This document shows positions 8,311 through 16,667 of a stretch of DNA of 64,000 nt, one piece after another. Made by a program: the position numbers and the translations under genes. The stretch is taken from NCBI RefSeq assembly GCF_004522235.1, contig NZ_SDLT01000038.1, positions 39,465 to 103,464 on the forward strand, in the 5' to 3' direction. This stretch comes from Amycolatopsis nivea. GTDB lineage: Bacteria; Actinomycetota; Actinomycetes; Mycobacteriales; Pseudonocardiaceae. The notes beneath the pieces were generated by a model. It saw only the letters and a list, made by a program, of their open reading frames with translations. It had not been told where the DNA came from and searched no databases. Numbering within the stretch: the first letter of the stretch is position 1; each line of letters begins with the position of its first letter.

Positions 8311-8607
8311 CCGCGCGCGGCCGGGCGCGTCGCCGCGACGCCACGCCCCCCACCATGGACGTCGCGGCACCGCCCGGCCGCTCCCCCAGCACATAGCCGA
8401 CTCGGCCGCCGCAGTCCCCGGCCTCAGCCCCGGACCACGCAAGCCCGAGCGCCCCACAGCGCGTAACCGGCTCAGCCGCCGCAATCCCCAGTCCCAGCCC
8501 CGCACCACGCAACCCCGAGCACCCCGCACCGCATAACCAGCCGGGCCATCAAGCTCCCCACCCCGCACACCCGACGCGGCCGACCGCCACGACCCCAAGG
8601 ACCCGCC
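8311..8607. repeat. Intergenic 70-nt tandem repeat and duplicated gene start
   Basis: This 297-nt non-coding stretch holds a degenerate tandem repeat with a 70-nt period over about 8392-8546, some 2.2 copies. Units align at CATAGCCGAC (8392), CGTAACCGGC (8462) and CATAACCAGC (8532), followed by shared blocks GCCGCCGCA and CACGCAA. Before it, ATGGACGTCGCGGCACCGCC (8355) closely resembles the start of the next gene at 8608 (MDVAAPPGR against MDVSAPPAR). It then stops after 13 codons, so it looks like a duplicated and broken gene start. Confidence 0.65.
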
Positions 8608-9762
8608 ATGGACGTCAGCGCGCCGCCCGCTCGCACCGCGCTTCCCCTGCCCGCTCTGCTGGCCTTGGCCGCGTCGGTGTTCCTCGGCTGCCTGACCGAG
8701 ATCGTCCCGGCCGGGATCCTGCTCCCGGCCGCCGCCGATCTCGGCGTGTCCCCGGCCGCCGCGGGGCAGCTGGTCACCGTGTACGCGATCACCACCGCCC
8801 TCACCGCGCTGCCGTTGACCGCGGCGTCGGCCCGGATGCCCCGCCGGAAACTCCTGCTCCTGCTCGTCGCCGGGTTCGTCGCGACCAACCTGGCGATCGC
8901 GCTGTCCCCGTGGTTCGCGCTGGTGCTCGTGGCGCGAGTGGCTTCGGGAGCGCTCACCGGAATCCTGTGGTCCCTCGTGGCGAACTACGCCATGCGGCTC
9001 GTCCCTGCGGAACGGGCCGGTCGCGCGCTCGCCGTCGCGATGGCGGGCACCCCGGTCGCTTTCGCGTTCGGCGTCCCGGCAGGGGCCGCGCTCGGCGAAC
9101 TCGTCGGCTGGCGCTGGGTGTTCGCCGGGATGGCCCTAGTCTCGGTGCCGCTGCTGTGGTGGATCGTAGCGGTGGTTCCGCCGCTGTCCGGCGAAGAACC
9201 GGGGGCCCGGACAAGCCTCCGCGCCGTGCTGCACACCCCAGGGCTGCGCCCGCTATTACTGCTGGTGATCGCGTTTTCGTTGGCGCACAACATGTTCTAC
9301 ACCTATCTCGGACCATTCTACGCCGCTCGCGGGCATCTCCCGTTGTTGAGCGCCGGGTTGTTGCTGTTCGGCACCGCGACGGTGGCCGGGCTGTGGCTGG
9401 TCGGGCTCGCTCTCGACCGGCATCCTCGCGCGGTGCTCACGTGCTGCGCCGCCGTCACCGTCTGCTGTTTCGGCATACTGGTCTTCGGCGGCCACGAACC
9501 GGTACTGCTGCTCGTCGCGTGTGCGTTGTGGGGCTTGGCTTTCGGCGGCGCGCCGACCTCGTTCCAAGCGGTCACCGCGGTACTCGCCGGACGCCGGGCC
9601 GACATCGCGCAGTCGCTGACCATCGCCAGCTGGAACGGCGCGGTCGCCGGTGGCGCGCTGACGGGCGGAGTTCTGCTCGGCACAGGCGCGCTGCCCTGGA
9701 CCGCCATCGCACTGATGGCGATGCCGGTTTTCCTTTCCCGTTTCGTTCTCCCGGCGCGGTGA
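8608..9762 (+). CDS. MFS transporter, DHA1/AraJ-type drug efflux
   Basis: A 384-residue integral membrane protein with about 12 hydrophobic helices. The MFS motif between helices 2 and 3 is short (SARMPRRKLLLLL). The central proline/glycine-rich helix GTPVAFAFGVPAGAALG is the antiporter motif C typical of AraJ, YdhP and chloramphenicol-resistance type exporters, as is EIVPAGILLPAAADLGVS in helix 1. The ATG has an AAGGA site 6 nt upstream. It is monocistronic, and the substrate cannot be inferred. A broken copy of its first codons lies 250 nt upstream. Confidence 0.88.
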   Translation: MDVSAPPARTALPLPALLALAASVFLGCLTEIVPAGILLPAAADLGVSPAAAGQLVTVYAITTALTALPLTAASARMPRRKLLLLLVAGFVATNLAIALSPWFALVLVARVASGALTGILWSLVANYAMRLVPAERAGRALAVAMAGTPVAFAFGVPAGAALGELVGWRWVFAGMALVSVPLLWWIVAVVPPLSGEEPGARTSLRAVLHTPGLRPLLLLVIAFSLAHNMFYTYLGPFYAARGHLPLLSAGLLLFGTATVAGLWLVGLALDRHPRAVLTCCAAVTVCCFGILVFGGHEPVLLLVACALWGLAFGGAPTSFQAVTAVLAGRRADIAQSLTIASWNGAVAGGALTGGVLLGTGALPWTAIALMAMPVFLSRFVLPAR

Positions 9763-9824
9763 ACCAGTCCGCCATTCTGTGGAAGACTGTTTCACCCCAC
9801 CCTTATGACCAGGGAAAACGTCAT

Positions 9825-9860
9825 CGTTCAGAATCACCGTTGAACGTCGTCGAACGTTCA
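9825..9860. promoter_or_regulatory. Cluster of CGTTCA/TGAACG half-sites
   Basis: Upstream of the sedolisin-trypsin gene, CGTTCA (9825-9830), TGAACG (9841-9846) and CGTTCA (9855-9860) form alternating inverted half-sites with 10- and 8-nt spacing. GAACGTTC (9852-9859) is a perfect 8-bp palindrome. This suggests a regulator site in the 174-nt leader. It is not a LexA box, because the 4-nt spacer of that motif is missing. Confidence 0.4.
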
Positions 9861-9936
9861 GCGAGCACGATTCGCAGACCGCCGCCGCGGCTAGCCTTGG
9901 CCGGCTGTTTCTTCTCCGCTTCGCTTTGGAGGAATC

Positions 9937-12900
9937 GTGCTCCCTCGTTCCCTGTGGGCGAGACCGGCCGCCGCGGCAGCCGGTCTCGTCCTGACGGCCG
10001 CCCTGGCGATACCGGGTTCGGCCGCCGCCCAAGAGCCCCGGACGCCGCTGGCGCCCACCGGCTCCGCACCGGCCGGCGCGCAACGGCTCGGCGCCACCGA
10101 TCCCGGCCGGGAGATCCCGATCGCACTGTCGCTGCGGCCGCACGACGAAGCCGGGCTCGCCCAGTTCGTCGCCTCGGTCAGCGATCCGCGGTCGCCGGAC
10201 TACCGGCATTTCCTGTCCAGCGCGGACTATTCGGCCCGATTCGCGCCGCTAGAGTCCGATGTGGACGCTGCGAAGGCATACCTGGAGAAACAGGGCCTGC
10301 GGGTCACCGACGTCTCGGCCAACCGCCAGGTGGTCGACGCGGTCGGGACCGTCGGACAGGTCGAGGCGGCGTTCGGCACCCGGCTCGGCGACTACGCCGA
10401 CTCGGCCGGAAAGCATTTCTACGCCAGGGAATCCGCGCCGAGCGTGCCGTCCTCGGTCGCGAAGATCGTGCGCACGGTGACCGGGCTGACCAACCGGCCG
10501 ATCGCGCACCGCGCCTCAGCTCCGGCCGGTCCCGGCGGCCCGGGCGGCGGCTACACCCCCGCCCAGTTCCGCACCGCCTACAGCATGAAGCAGCTTTCCG
10601 GTTCCTACGACGGATCCGGGCAGACGGTCGGGCTGATCGAGTTCGACTCGTTCAAGCAGTCCGACATCGACGCCTGGACGAACTACTTCAAGCAGCCCTC
10701 GGTCAAGCCCCAGGTAGTGCCAGTGGACGGCGGGGTTTCCCAGCCGGGCAGCGGACAGCTCGAGGTGACGCTCGACATCCAGGCGGTCGCGGCCACCGCG
10801 CCCGGCGCGAGCCAGATCGTCTATGAGGCACCGAACAGCGACAAAGCCTGGGTCGACGAGATGGCGAAAATCGCGAGCGACAACGCGATCACGATCCTGT
10901 CGGGCTCGTGGCTGCTCGGCGAGAAGTGCGAATCCGACCCGATCGCCGCCTCGCACGACTCCTACTCCCAGATGGTCGCCCAGGGCGTCACGCTGCTGTC
11001 GGCCTCCGGGGACTGGGGAGCCACCGGCTGCGGCTACAACGGCGACAACTCCACCGTGCAGGCCGACTACCCGGCCAGCGACCCGCTGTTCACCGGCGTC
11101 GGCGGCACGCAGCTGCGGACGAGCGACAGCGCGGGCACTTACCAGTCGGAATCGTGCTGGAACCAGGGCGGCACCGGCAACACCCGCTCCGGCGGCGGGT
11201 ATTCGGCGGTCTACAGCAAGCCGGATTGGCAGCCGGGCAGCAGCAAATACCGTTCGGTGCCCGACGTCGCGCTCGACGCCGACTACGGAGCCGGCGCGCT
11301 CTCGGTGTACATGAACGGCGGCTGGCAGGACGTCGGCGGGACGAGCCTGTCCTCCCCGTTGTGGGCCGGATATCTCGCGATGGTCAACCAGAAAGCGAAA
11401 AGCGCGGGCAAGAGCAACCTCGGCGCCATCAACCCGACGGTGTACTCGATCGCCCAGTCCTCGCAGTACTCCTCCGCCTTCCACGACGTCGTCTCCGGCA
11501 ACAACGGCACCTACGACGCGGGCACCGGCTACGACCTGTGCACCGGCTGGGGTTCCATGCAGGGCGACAACCTGGCGGACCCGCTGATCAACGGCGCGAC
11601 ACCGCCCGCGGCCAACGACTTCTCCCTCGCCGCGGACCCGGCCTCGCTCAGCGTCGACCCGGCCAAGTCGGCGACCACGAAGATCACCACCAAGGTCGTC
11701 AAGGGCAGCGCGCAAAGCATCGCGTTGTCGGCGAGCGGGCTCCCGGCCGGTGTCACAGCAACATTCGACCCGTCTTCGGTGACCGCAGGCGGCACCTCCA
11801 CCCTCACCCTCGCGGCGTCGTCATCGGCCTCACCAGGGCAGACAACCGTGACAGTGACCGGAAAAGCCACGGACGCCACGCACACGACCCCGGTCACGCT
11901 CACCGTCAACGGCTCCGGCCAAGGCGATTTCTCACTCAGCGTCGACCCGGCATCGGCGTCGGTCAACGCCGGGCAATCCGCCACCGCCACCGTCTCGACG
12001 ACCGCGGTGAACGGCGCCGCGCCGTCGGCGAGCCCGAGCGTGATCAACGGGCAGACGACCACCGTCGCCAAGTACCCGTTCATCATTTCCGAACACCGCA
12101 CCGGCGGGGTGCGCCCGCAGGAGCAGTCCTGCACCGGCAGCGTGGTCGCCAAACGGGCGGTGCTGATCGCGGCGCACTGCAAGTTCGCCGACGGCGACCC
12201 GAAGTACCTCATCTACGGCCGGGACGACCTGAACGACACGAGCACGGGCACCCGGATCGAGATCGCGGAATTCCGGATCCACCCGGACTACAGCCCGCAA
12301 AGCGACCAGGGCTGGCGCAACGGCAACGACGTCGCGATCATCTTCACCAAGACCGACATCCCCGTTCCCGCGGGCATGACCTACCCGAAGATCGCGTCCT
12401 CCGCCGACGATCTGCCGCTGGGCACCCAGGGCACGGCCATCGGCTACGGCAAGACCGACGCCAACGACGCCACCAAGAACACCAAGCTGCGCGAGGTCGT
12501 ACTGCCCACAGTGGACGGTTCGAACTGCAGCACCATCGATTCGTCGGTGTTCAAGCCGGAATACATGTTCTGCGACGGCTACGGCGACGGCAGCAAGGGC
12601 CTGTGCCAAGGCGATTCGGGAGGGCCGTACTACTACAACGGCAAGATCTACGGCGTCTTCTCCTGGCTGCGCACCGACTGTGCGTCCTACAACGCGCACG
12701 GAAAGCTGTGGGGTTCGATGGGCGACTGGGCCAACCAGCAGATCGGCACCACGCCTCCGTCCGGCGGCGACATCGCGTTGTCGGCCAGCGGATTGCCCTC
12801 CGGGGCGAGCGCGACGTTCGATCCGGCGTCGGTCAACGCGGGCGGTTCGGCGAAGCTGACGATCGCCACCAGCGCCTCGACCCCGCAGGGGACGTACCAG

Positions 12901-13236
12901 GTGACGATCACCGGCAAGAACGCCACCGCGAGCCACGACACCACGTTCACGCTCACCGTGCAGGGCGGTTCGTCCGGTCCGGTCACCGTGGCCGACCCGG
13001 GTTTCCAGGCGGTGCCGCACGGTTCGCCGGTGCACCTGGCGATGCGCGCCTCCGGCGGCACCGGCAGCTACTCCTGGAGTGCCGCCGGACTGCCCTCGGG
13101 GCTGACCATCGACCGCGCCACCGGCGTGATCTCCGGAAACCCGCAGACCACCTCGGGTCTGCTGAACTCGACGATCACCGCCACCGACACGTCAGGCACG
13201 GCGGGAAAGGTGCAGGTCCCCTGGTTCGTCTACTGA
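9937..13236 (+). CDS. Secreted sedolisin (S53) with trypsin (S1) domain inserted in Ig-like repeat
   Basis: A 1099-residue secreted protein starting at GTG, 4 nt after GGAGG. Domains in order: signal peptide (to about 30), S53 pro-domain (about 45-190), and sedolisin catalytic domain with Glu276/Asp280 (LEVTLDIQ), Asp359 (SASGDWGA) and Ser470 (GGTSLSSPLW). Ig-like repeat 1 spans about 560-660. A second repeat begins at GDFSLSVDPASASVN but breaks off at VNGAA. A complete chymotrypsin-type protease follows: His747 (LIAAHC), Asp798 (NDVAIIF) and Ser894 (CQGDSGGP). The second repeat then resumes at DIALSASGLPSGASATF. A final Ig/PKD-like domain has GLPSGLTIDRATGVISG. Two unrelated serine proteases thus sit in one chain. 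A terminator hairpin follows the stop. Confidence 0.9.
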   Translation: MLPRSLWARPAAAAAGLVLTAALAIPGSAAAQEPRTPLAPTGSAPAGAQRLGATDPGREIPIALSLRPHDEAGLAQFVASVSDPRSPDYRHFLSSADYSARFAPLESDVDAAKAYLEKQGLRVTDVSANRQVVDAVGTVGQVEAAFGTRLGDYADSAGKHFYARESAPSVPSSVAKIVRTVTGLTNRPIAHRASAPAGPGGPGGGYTPAQFRTAYSMKQLSGSYDGSGQTVGLIEFDSFKQSDIDAWTNYFKQPSVKPQVVPVDGGVSQPGSGQLEVTLDIQAVAATAPGASQIVYEAPNSDKAWVDEMAKIASDNAITILSGSWLLGEKCESDPIAASHDSYSQMVAQGVTLLSASGDWGATGCGYNGDNSTVQADYPASDPLFTGVGGTQLRTSDSAGTYQSESCWNQGGTGNTRSGGGYSAVYSKPDWQPGSSKYRSVPDVALDADYGAGALSVYMNGGWQDVGGTSLSSPLWAGYLAMVNQKAKSAGKSNLGAINPTVYSIAQSSQYSSAFHDVVSGNNGTYDAGTGYDLCTGWGSMQGDNLADPLINGATPPAANDFSLAADPASLSVDPAKSATTKITTKVVKGSAQSIALSASGLPAGVTATFDPSSVTAGGTSTLTLAASSSASPGQTTVTVTGKATDATHTTPVTLTVNGSGQGDFSLSVDPASASVNAGQSATATVSTTAVNGAAPSASPSVINGQTTTVAKYPFIISEHRTGGVRPQEQSCTGSVVAKRAVLIAAHCKFADGDPKYLIYGRDDLNDTSTGTRIEIAEFRIHPDYSPQSDQGWRNGNDVAIIFTKTDIPVPAGMTYPKIASSADDLPLGTQGTAIGYGKTDANDATKNTKLREVVLPTVDGSNCSTIDSSVFKPEYMFCDGYGDGSKGLCQGDSGGPYYYNGKIYGVFSWLRTDCASYNAHGKLWGSMGDWANQQIGTTPPSGGDIALSASGLPSGASATFDPASVNAGGSAKLTIATSASTPQGTYQVTITGKNATASHDTTFTLTVQGGSSGPVTVADPGFQAVPHGSPVHLAMRASGGTGSYSWSAAGLPSGLTIDRATGVISGNPQTTSGLLNSTITATDTSGTAGKVQVPWFVY

Positions 13237-13248
13237 CCGGGTGAGCAG

Positions 13249-13289
13249 GGGCTTGACCGGCGGTTCCCGGAAAACCGCCGGTCAAGCCC
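13249..13289. terminator. Strong bidirectional terminator hairpin
   Basis: Two perfect 17-bp arms (13249-13265, GGGCTTGACCGGCGGTT, and 13273-13289) enclose a 7-nt loop between two convergent genes. The right arm includes the stop codon of the minus-strand gene. It can end transcription from both sides. Confidence 0.85.
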
Positions 13290-14199
13290 ATTCCCAGGAC
13301 AGGCCCGCGATGCCCGGCCGGACGTCGGTCAGCACCAGGTGCGCGGTCCGGGAGGCCCCGATCCACAGCGGCGGACCGGGCCGCCGCGGCGCCTGCACGC
13401 TGTTCTGGCGGAACGGCACGCAGGTGGCGGGCGGGGCCCCGGCGAACTCCGCCTGCAGCAGGTACTGCCGCACCGGGCGGGTGAACCGGTGGTGGTAGAA
13501 GGTCAGTTCCGGGCCGGGCGGGTAGACCGCGGTGTACTCGAGCACGCTGCGCTCGCCCGTCGCGAGCCGCTGGTCCAGCAGCAGTTCGCAGACCGTCGCC
13601 CCGGCTTCCGCGTCGACCCGGACCCGGCCGGGACGGCAGTACCGGACCTCGGCGGGCAGCGCCGGAGCGGACTGTTCGGCCCACAGGAACACCACGCACC
13701 GGTCGACCCGGTCCGCGGTGGCCTCCACGACCAGCCGGGTGTGCACTGTGGTCAGCCGCCGGTGCTCGTCCACCCGCAGGTGCTCGTGCACGTCGAGGCG
13801 GCGCACCAGGTTGTCCGGCGGCAGGTCCAGCTCCGCCAGCAGCGGCCGGTGGCCCGGCCACAGCCGTTTGCGGTCGATGGCCCCCGGTTCCGCCGCCGCT
13901 CCCCTGCCCCGCGGCCGGGGCGGGCCGAGCAGCGCGACCAGCGATTCCGGCGGCAGGCCGAGCACCGCCTCCAGCGCCCGCACCGCACGCAGCGATTCGA
14001 CCCGTTCCGGACGGCTGCGGCCGTGGCGCCAATAGCTCAGCGCCGCCCGGCTGACCCGCACTCCTCGCCCGGCGAGCCGCTGCCGGACCTGTTCGAGACT
14101 CAGCCCCCGGACGTTCAGCGCGTGGTCGAGGACCTGCGCGAACGTGCCGTGCCGCAGCAGGCTGCGCAACTGCCGGTCCACCGGAGCGATCTCGGCCAT
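13282..14199 (-). CDS. XRE-like helix-turn-helix regulator with large C-terminal domain
   Basis: A 305-residue protein starting at ATG 14199 behind a G-rich site (GGGGGGCGG). Residues 15-90 read as an XRE-like HTH: FAQVLDHALNVRGLSLEQVR, RVSRAALSYWRHGRSRP, RALEAVLGLPPESLVALLG. The remaining 200 residues form one unrecognised domain with beta-rich segments (HRRLTTVHTRLVVEATADRV, DRCVVFLWAEQ, LTFYHHRFTRPVRQYLLQAEF). No catalytic motif is visible. It is probably a cytoplasmic transcription factor with a sensing domain; the target is unknown. It is monocistronic and ends in the shared hairpin. Confidence 0.75.
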   Translation of the reverse strand: MAEIAPVDRQLRSLLRHGTFAQVLDHALNVRGLSLEQVRQRLAGRGVRVSRAALSYWRHGRSRPERVESLRAVRALEAVLGLPPESLVALLGPPRPRGRGAAAEPGAIDRKRLWPGHRPLLAELDLPPDNLVRRLDVHEHLRVDEHRRLTTVHTRLVVEATADRVDRCVVFLWAEQSAPALPAEVRYCRPGRVRVDAEAGATVCELLLDQRLATGERSVLEYTAVYPPGPELTFYHHRFTRPVRQYLLQAEFAGAPPATCVPFRQNSVQAPRRPGPPLWIGASRTAHLVLTDVRPGIAGLSWEWA

Positions 14200-14283
14200 C
14201 GCCGCCCCCCTTCGGCCGATCTTCGCTCCACTATCTGCCGCGCCGCCTGCCCTGTCCACCGACGTCGGAAGGGTTTGCGCGGC

Positions 14284-15345
14284 TTACCGGGTTTCCGCGG
14301 GGACGGTGCTCGTCGCGGCGGCGTGGCAGGCGCCGAAGCCTTCCGCCCGCAGCAGAATCTGTCCATTGTGGACCCTGATCGCGGTCTCGGTCGCGTCGCT
14401 GACCGCCGAAACCCCGGCCGCGGCGGCCACCGCGCCGGTCTCGTCCACGATCACTCGGACGTCCGGCCACGCCGGCCCCGGGCAGGACCGCTTCAGCAAG
14501 CCGCGCAGATCCGCCAGCACGAGAGCGGTCAACGGCACCAGCTCTCCCGGCTGACCGGTCACCACGACGAGCGTGACGTCCTTGGCCGCGCGCAAGGCTT
14601 CTTCCACCGCGGACAGCCGGTGCAGCCCGATCACCGCGACCACTCCGTCGCCGTCGATGCGGACCGGACGCTCGCGCAGGGCGTCGAAAACCTCCGGCGG
14701 GGCCCAGGTTTCCCCGGCCGCTTTCGCTTGCGGCACGATCGGCGGTTCCGGCCAGGTGTCGGCAAGTCCCAGCGCGGGCAACGCTTCGCACGCGCGCACG
14801 ACGTTGAACGGCTCTCCGAAACCGGGTGCCGCCGCGGCGAGCTGACTCGCTCCGTGCAGCATCGTCAGCGCCGCTTCCGCTACCCGCACCAGCCGTCCGG
14901 ACGACGGCGAAAGCCGCTCCAGCACCAGGCCGAGCACGATCGCGTCGAACCGCAGCAGCTGCGCGTACGGCCGGTGGGTGAGTTCGTCGGCGAGGATTTC
15001 CGGCAGCAGGTCGACGCCGAGCCGCGCGTCCGGATCGGTGGCGAGCGGCAGCCGCGCGACCCACGCGCGGGCGAACGCGCCGAGCGCCTCGGCGGGGGTC
15101 AGGCCCGGGTCCGGTTCCGGCGGCTGGGCGGCGAACCGCTCCGCTTCGGCGGCGAGCACGGCGAAGTAGAGCGCGCGTTTGCCGGGGAAGTTGGAGTAGA
15201 CCGCGCCCCGGGTCAGCTCGGCGCGCTCGGCGATCACGTCGATCTTGGCGTCGCGGAACCCGCGCTCAGTGAACTCCTCGCGGGCGGCGGCCAGCACTTT
15301 CGCCCGGTTGCGCTCCTGCGTCTGCGCCCTGGTGAGCCGCGCCAT
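14284..15345 (-). CDS. Long TetR-family regulator with thioredoxin-like C-terminal region
   Basis: A 353-residue protein, against the usual 190-230 for the family. TetR HTH at residues 5-55: RAKVLAAAREEFTERGFRDA, then AELTRGAVYSNFPGKRAL. A ligand domain follows to about residue 210. The last 140 residues are extra. Segments DVTLVVVTGQPGELVPL, DVRVIVDETGAVAAAAGV and AIRVHNGQILLRAEGF look like the strands of a thioredoxin/peroxiredoxin fold, but lack a CxxC motif. I place the start at ATG 15345, immediately before MARLTRAQTQERNR. It is divergent from a P450 gene with a 23-bp palindrome between them, so it probably represses that gene and itself. Confidence 0.82.
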   Translation of the reverse strand: MARLTRAQTQERNRAKVLAAAREEFTERGFRDAKIDVIAERAELTRGAVYSNFPGKRALYFAVLAAEAERFAAQPPEPDPGLTPAEALGAFARAWVARLPLATDPDARLGVDLLPEILADELTHRPYAQLLRFDAIVLGLVLERLSPSSGRLVRVAEAALTMLHGASQLAAAAPGFGEPFNVVRACEALPALGLADTWPEPPIVPQAKAAGETWAPPEVFDALRERPVRIDGDGVVAVIGLHRLSAVEEALRAAKDVTLVVVTGQPGELVPLTALVLADLRGLLKRSCPGPAWPDVRVIVDETGAVAAAAGVSAVSDATETAIRVHNGQILLRAEGFGACHAAATSTVPAETR

Positions 15346-15389
15346 CGTGAGTCCTCCCGGTCCGCTTGCTTGCCAAGATACCGCCACCA

Positions 15390-15412
15390 TTCATATGATG
15401 AGATCATCTGAA
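15390..15412. promoter_or_regulatory. Palindromic operator between TetR and P450 genes
   Basis: TTCATATGAT, then GAG, then ATCATCTGAA: 10-bp arms that match at 9 of 10 positions, in the 88-nt divergent region. Size and symmetry fit a TetR-family operator. An ATG in frame with the P450 lies inside it, which supports the downstream TTG as the true start. Confidence 0.75.
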
Positions 15413-15433
15413 TTGCCCATCTGGAGGTCTTCC

Positions 15434-16579
15434 TTGTCCCCCGCGCTCCCCGTTCCCGAACTCGACCTGACCGATCCGGCCGTCACGAGCGACCCGTTCA
15501 CCGCCTACGGCGCCGCCAGGGAGCAGGGCCCGCTGGCCAAGCTGACCGGCCCCGGCTTCCCGCCGATGTGGGTCCTCACGCGGCACGCCGAGGCCCGCGC
15601 GATGCTCACCGACCAGCGGTTCGCCTTGAGCGAGGCCAGCTATCAGCGTCCGGACGTGCCCGAGCACTGCCGTCCTTACCTGCGGACCATGCAGGAAATG
15701 GAAGGGGCCGAACACGCCCGGCTGCGCCGTCTCGCGACGCCCGCGTTCGCCGCCCGCCGCGCGCTGGATTTCCGCCCGGAGATCGAGAAAATCGTCGCCC
15801 GCTACCTCGACGCACTGCCCGCGGACGGCCCGGTCGACCTGCTGGCCGAGTTCGCCCGGCCGCTGCCGATGGAGGTCATCTGCGCGATGGTCGGCGTCCC
15901 GGAAGCCGAACGGCCGCGCTGGCACGAATACGGCGCGGCGGTCGTGCAGGTGTCCGGCGAGGGGTTCGCCGCCGCCGTGCCCGGGATCATCGACAGCTCG
16001 CGGACGCTGGTCGCGCATCCGGACAGCGCGATGCTGGCGCATCTGACGAGCGCGGGCCTGACCGAAACGGAAGCCGTCGCGCTGGTCTGGCAGCTCGTGC
16101 TGGCCGGGCAGACCCCGGCCAATTTCATCGCCAACGCGGTGGAAACCCTGCTGTCGCACCCGGATCAGCTCGAAACGCTGCGCCGGGAACCGGAACTGTG
16201 GCCGGGCGCGGTCGAGGAATTGATGCGCTGGTGCGGTTCGCAGCTGCTGACAATTCCCCGGCGGGCGACCGAGGACCTGGAATTGCACGGCGTGCGGATC
16301 CGCCAGGGCGAGCCGGTCACCGCGTCGATCGCCGCGGCGAACCGGGACCCGCGCGTCTTCGCCGACCCGGACCGCTTCGACGTCCGCCGCTCGGCAGGCG
16401 CGCACCTCGGTTTCGCGCACGGGCCGCATTTCTGCCTCGGCGCGTCGTTCGCGAGGGTGCAGGCGGAGGTGGCGCTGACCGCGCTGCTGGACCGGTTCGC
16501 CGGGTTGCGTGTCCTCGAGGCGAAGCGGGTACCCGACCCCGGGACGTGGCGGCTCGCCGGATTGACCGTCGCCTGGTAG
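15434..16579 (+). CDS. Cytochrome P450
   Basis: A 381-residue soluble bacterial P450. The heme loop FAHGPHFCLGASFAR holds the axial Cys334. The ExxR motif is in VEELMRWCG, and the region before it is normal. The I-helix reads LVLAGQTPANFIAN (224-228 AGQTP). The usual acidic residue before the threonine in AGxxT is absent and the segment looks one residue short. This may change proton delivery. I chose TTG 15434, which has GGAGG 6 nt upstream; an ATG 39 nt earlier falls in the operator. It is probably controlled by the divergent TetR protein. The substrate and redox partner are not visible. Confidence 0.9.
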   Translation: MSPALPVPELDLTDPAVTSDPFTAYGAAREQGPLAKLTGPGFPPMWVLTRHAEARAMLTDQRFALSEASYQRPDVPEHCRPYLRTMQEMEGAEHARLRRLATPAFAARRALDFRPEIEKIVARYLDALPADGPVDLLAEFARPLPMEVICAMVGVPEAERPRWHEYGAAVVQVSGEGFAAAVPGIIDSSRTLVAHPDSAMLAHLTSAGLTETEAVALVWQLVLAGQTPANFIANAVETLLSHPDQLETLRREPELWPGAVEELMRWCGSQLLTIPRRATEDLELHGVRIRQGEPVTASIAAANRDPRVFADPDRFDVRRSAGAHLGFAHGPHFCLGASFARVQAEVALTALLDRFAGLRVLEAKRVPDPGTWRLAGLTVAW

Positions 16580-16667
16580 CGCCCTCGATCGGGTGAGGTC
16601 CCGGCGGCGCTGCCCTGGTCCGGCTACCGTTTCGCCAGGTCGGCAGCACACCTCCGGGAGGCCCTCG

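Noticed and set aside
9846..9862. LexA (SOS) box at CGAACGTTCAG
   Set aside because: The actinobacterial SOS box needs a 4-nt spacer between GAAC and GTTC; here they are directly joined.
15395..15433. ATG start for the P450 39 nt upstream of the TTG
   Set aside because: It lies inside the palindromic operator and has no ribosome site, whereas TTG 15434 has GGAGG at the right distance.
15434..16579. P450 as tailoring enzyme of the CDPS product
   Set aside because: It is 10 kb away, behind a terminator and several unrelated genes, and has its own TetR regulator. Link not supported.
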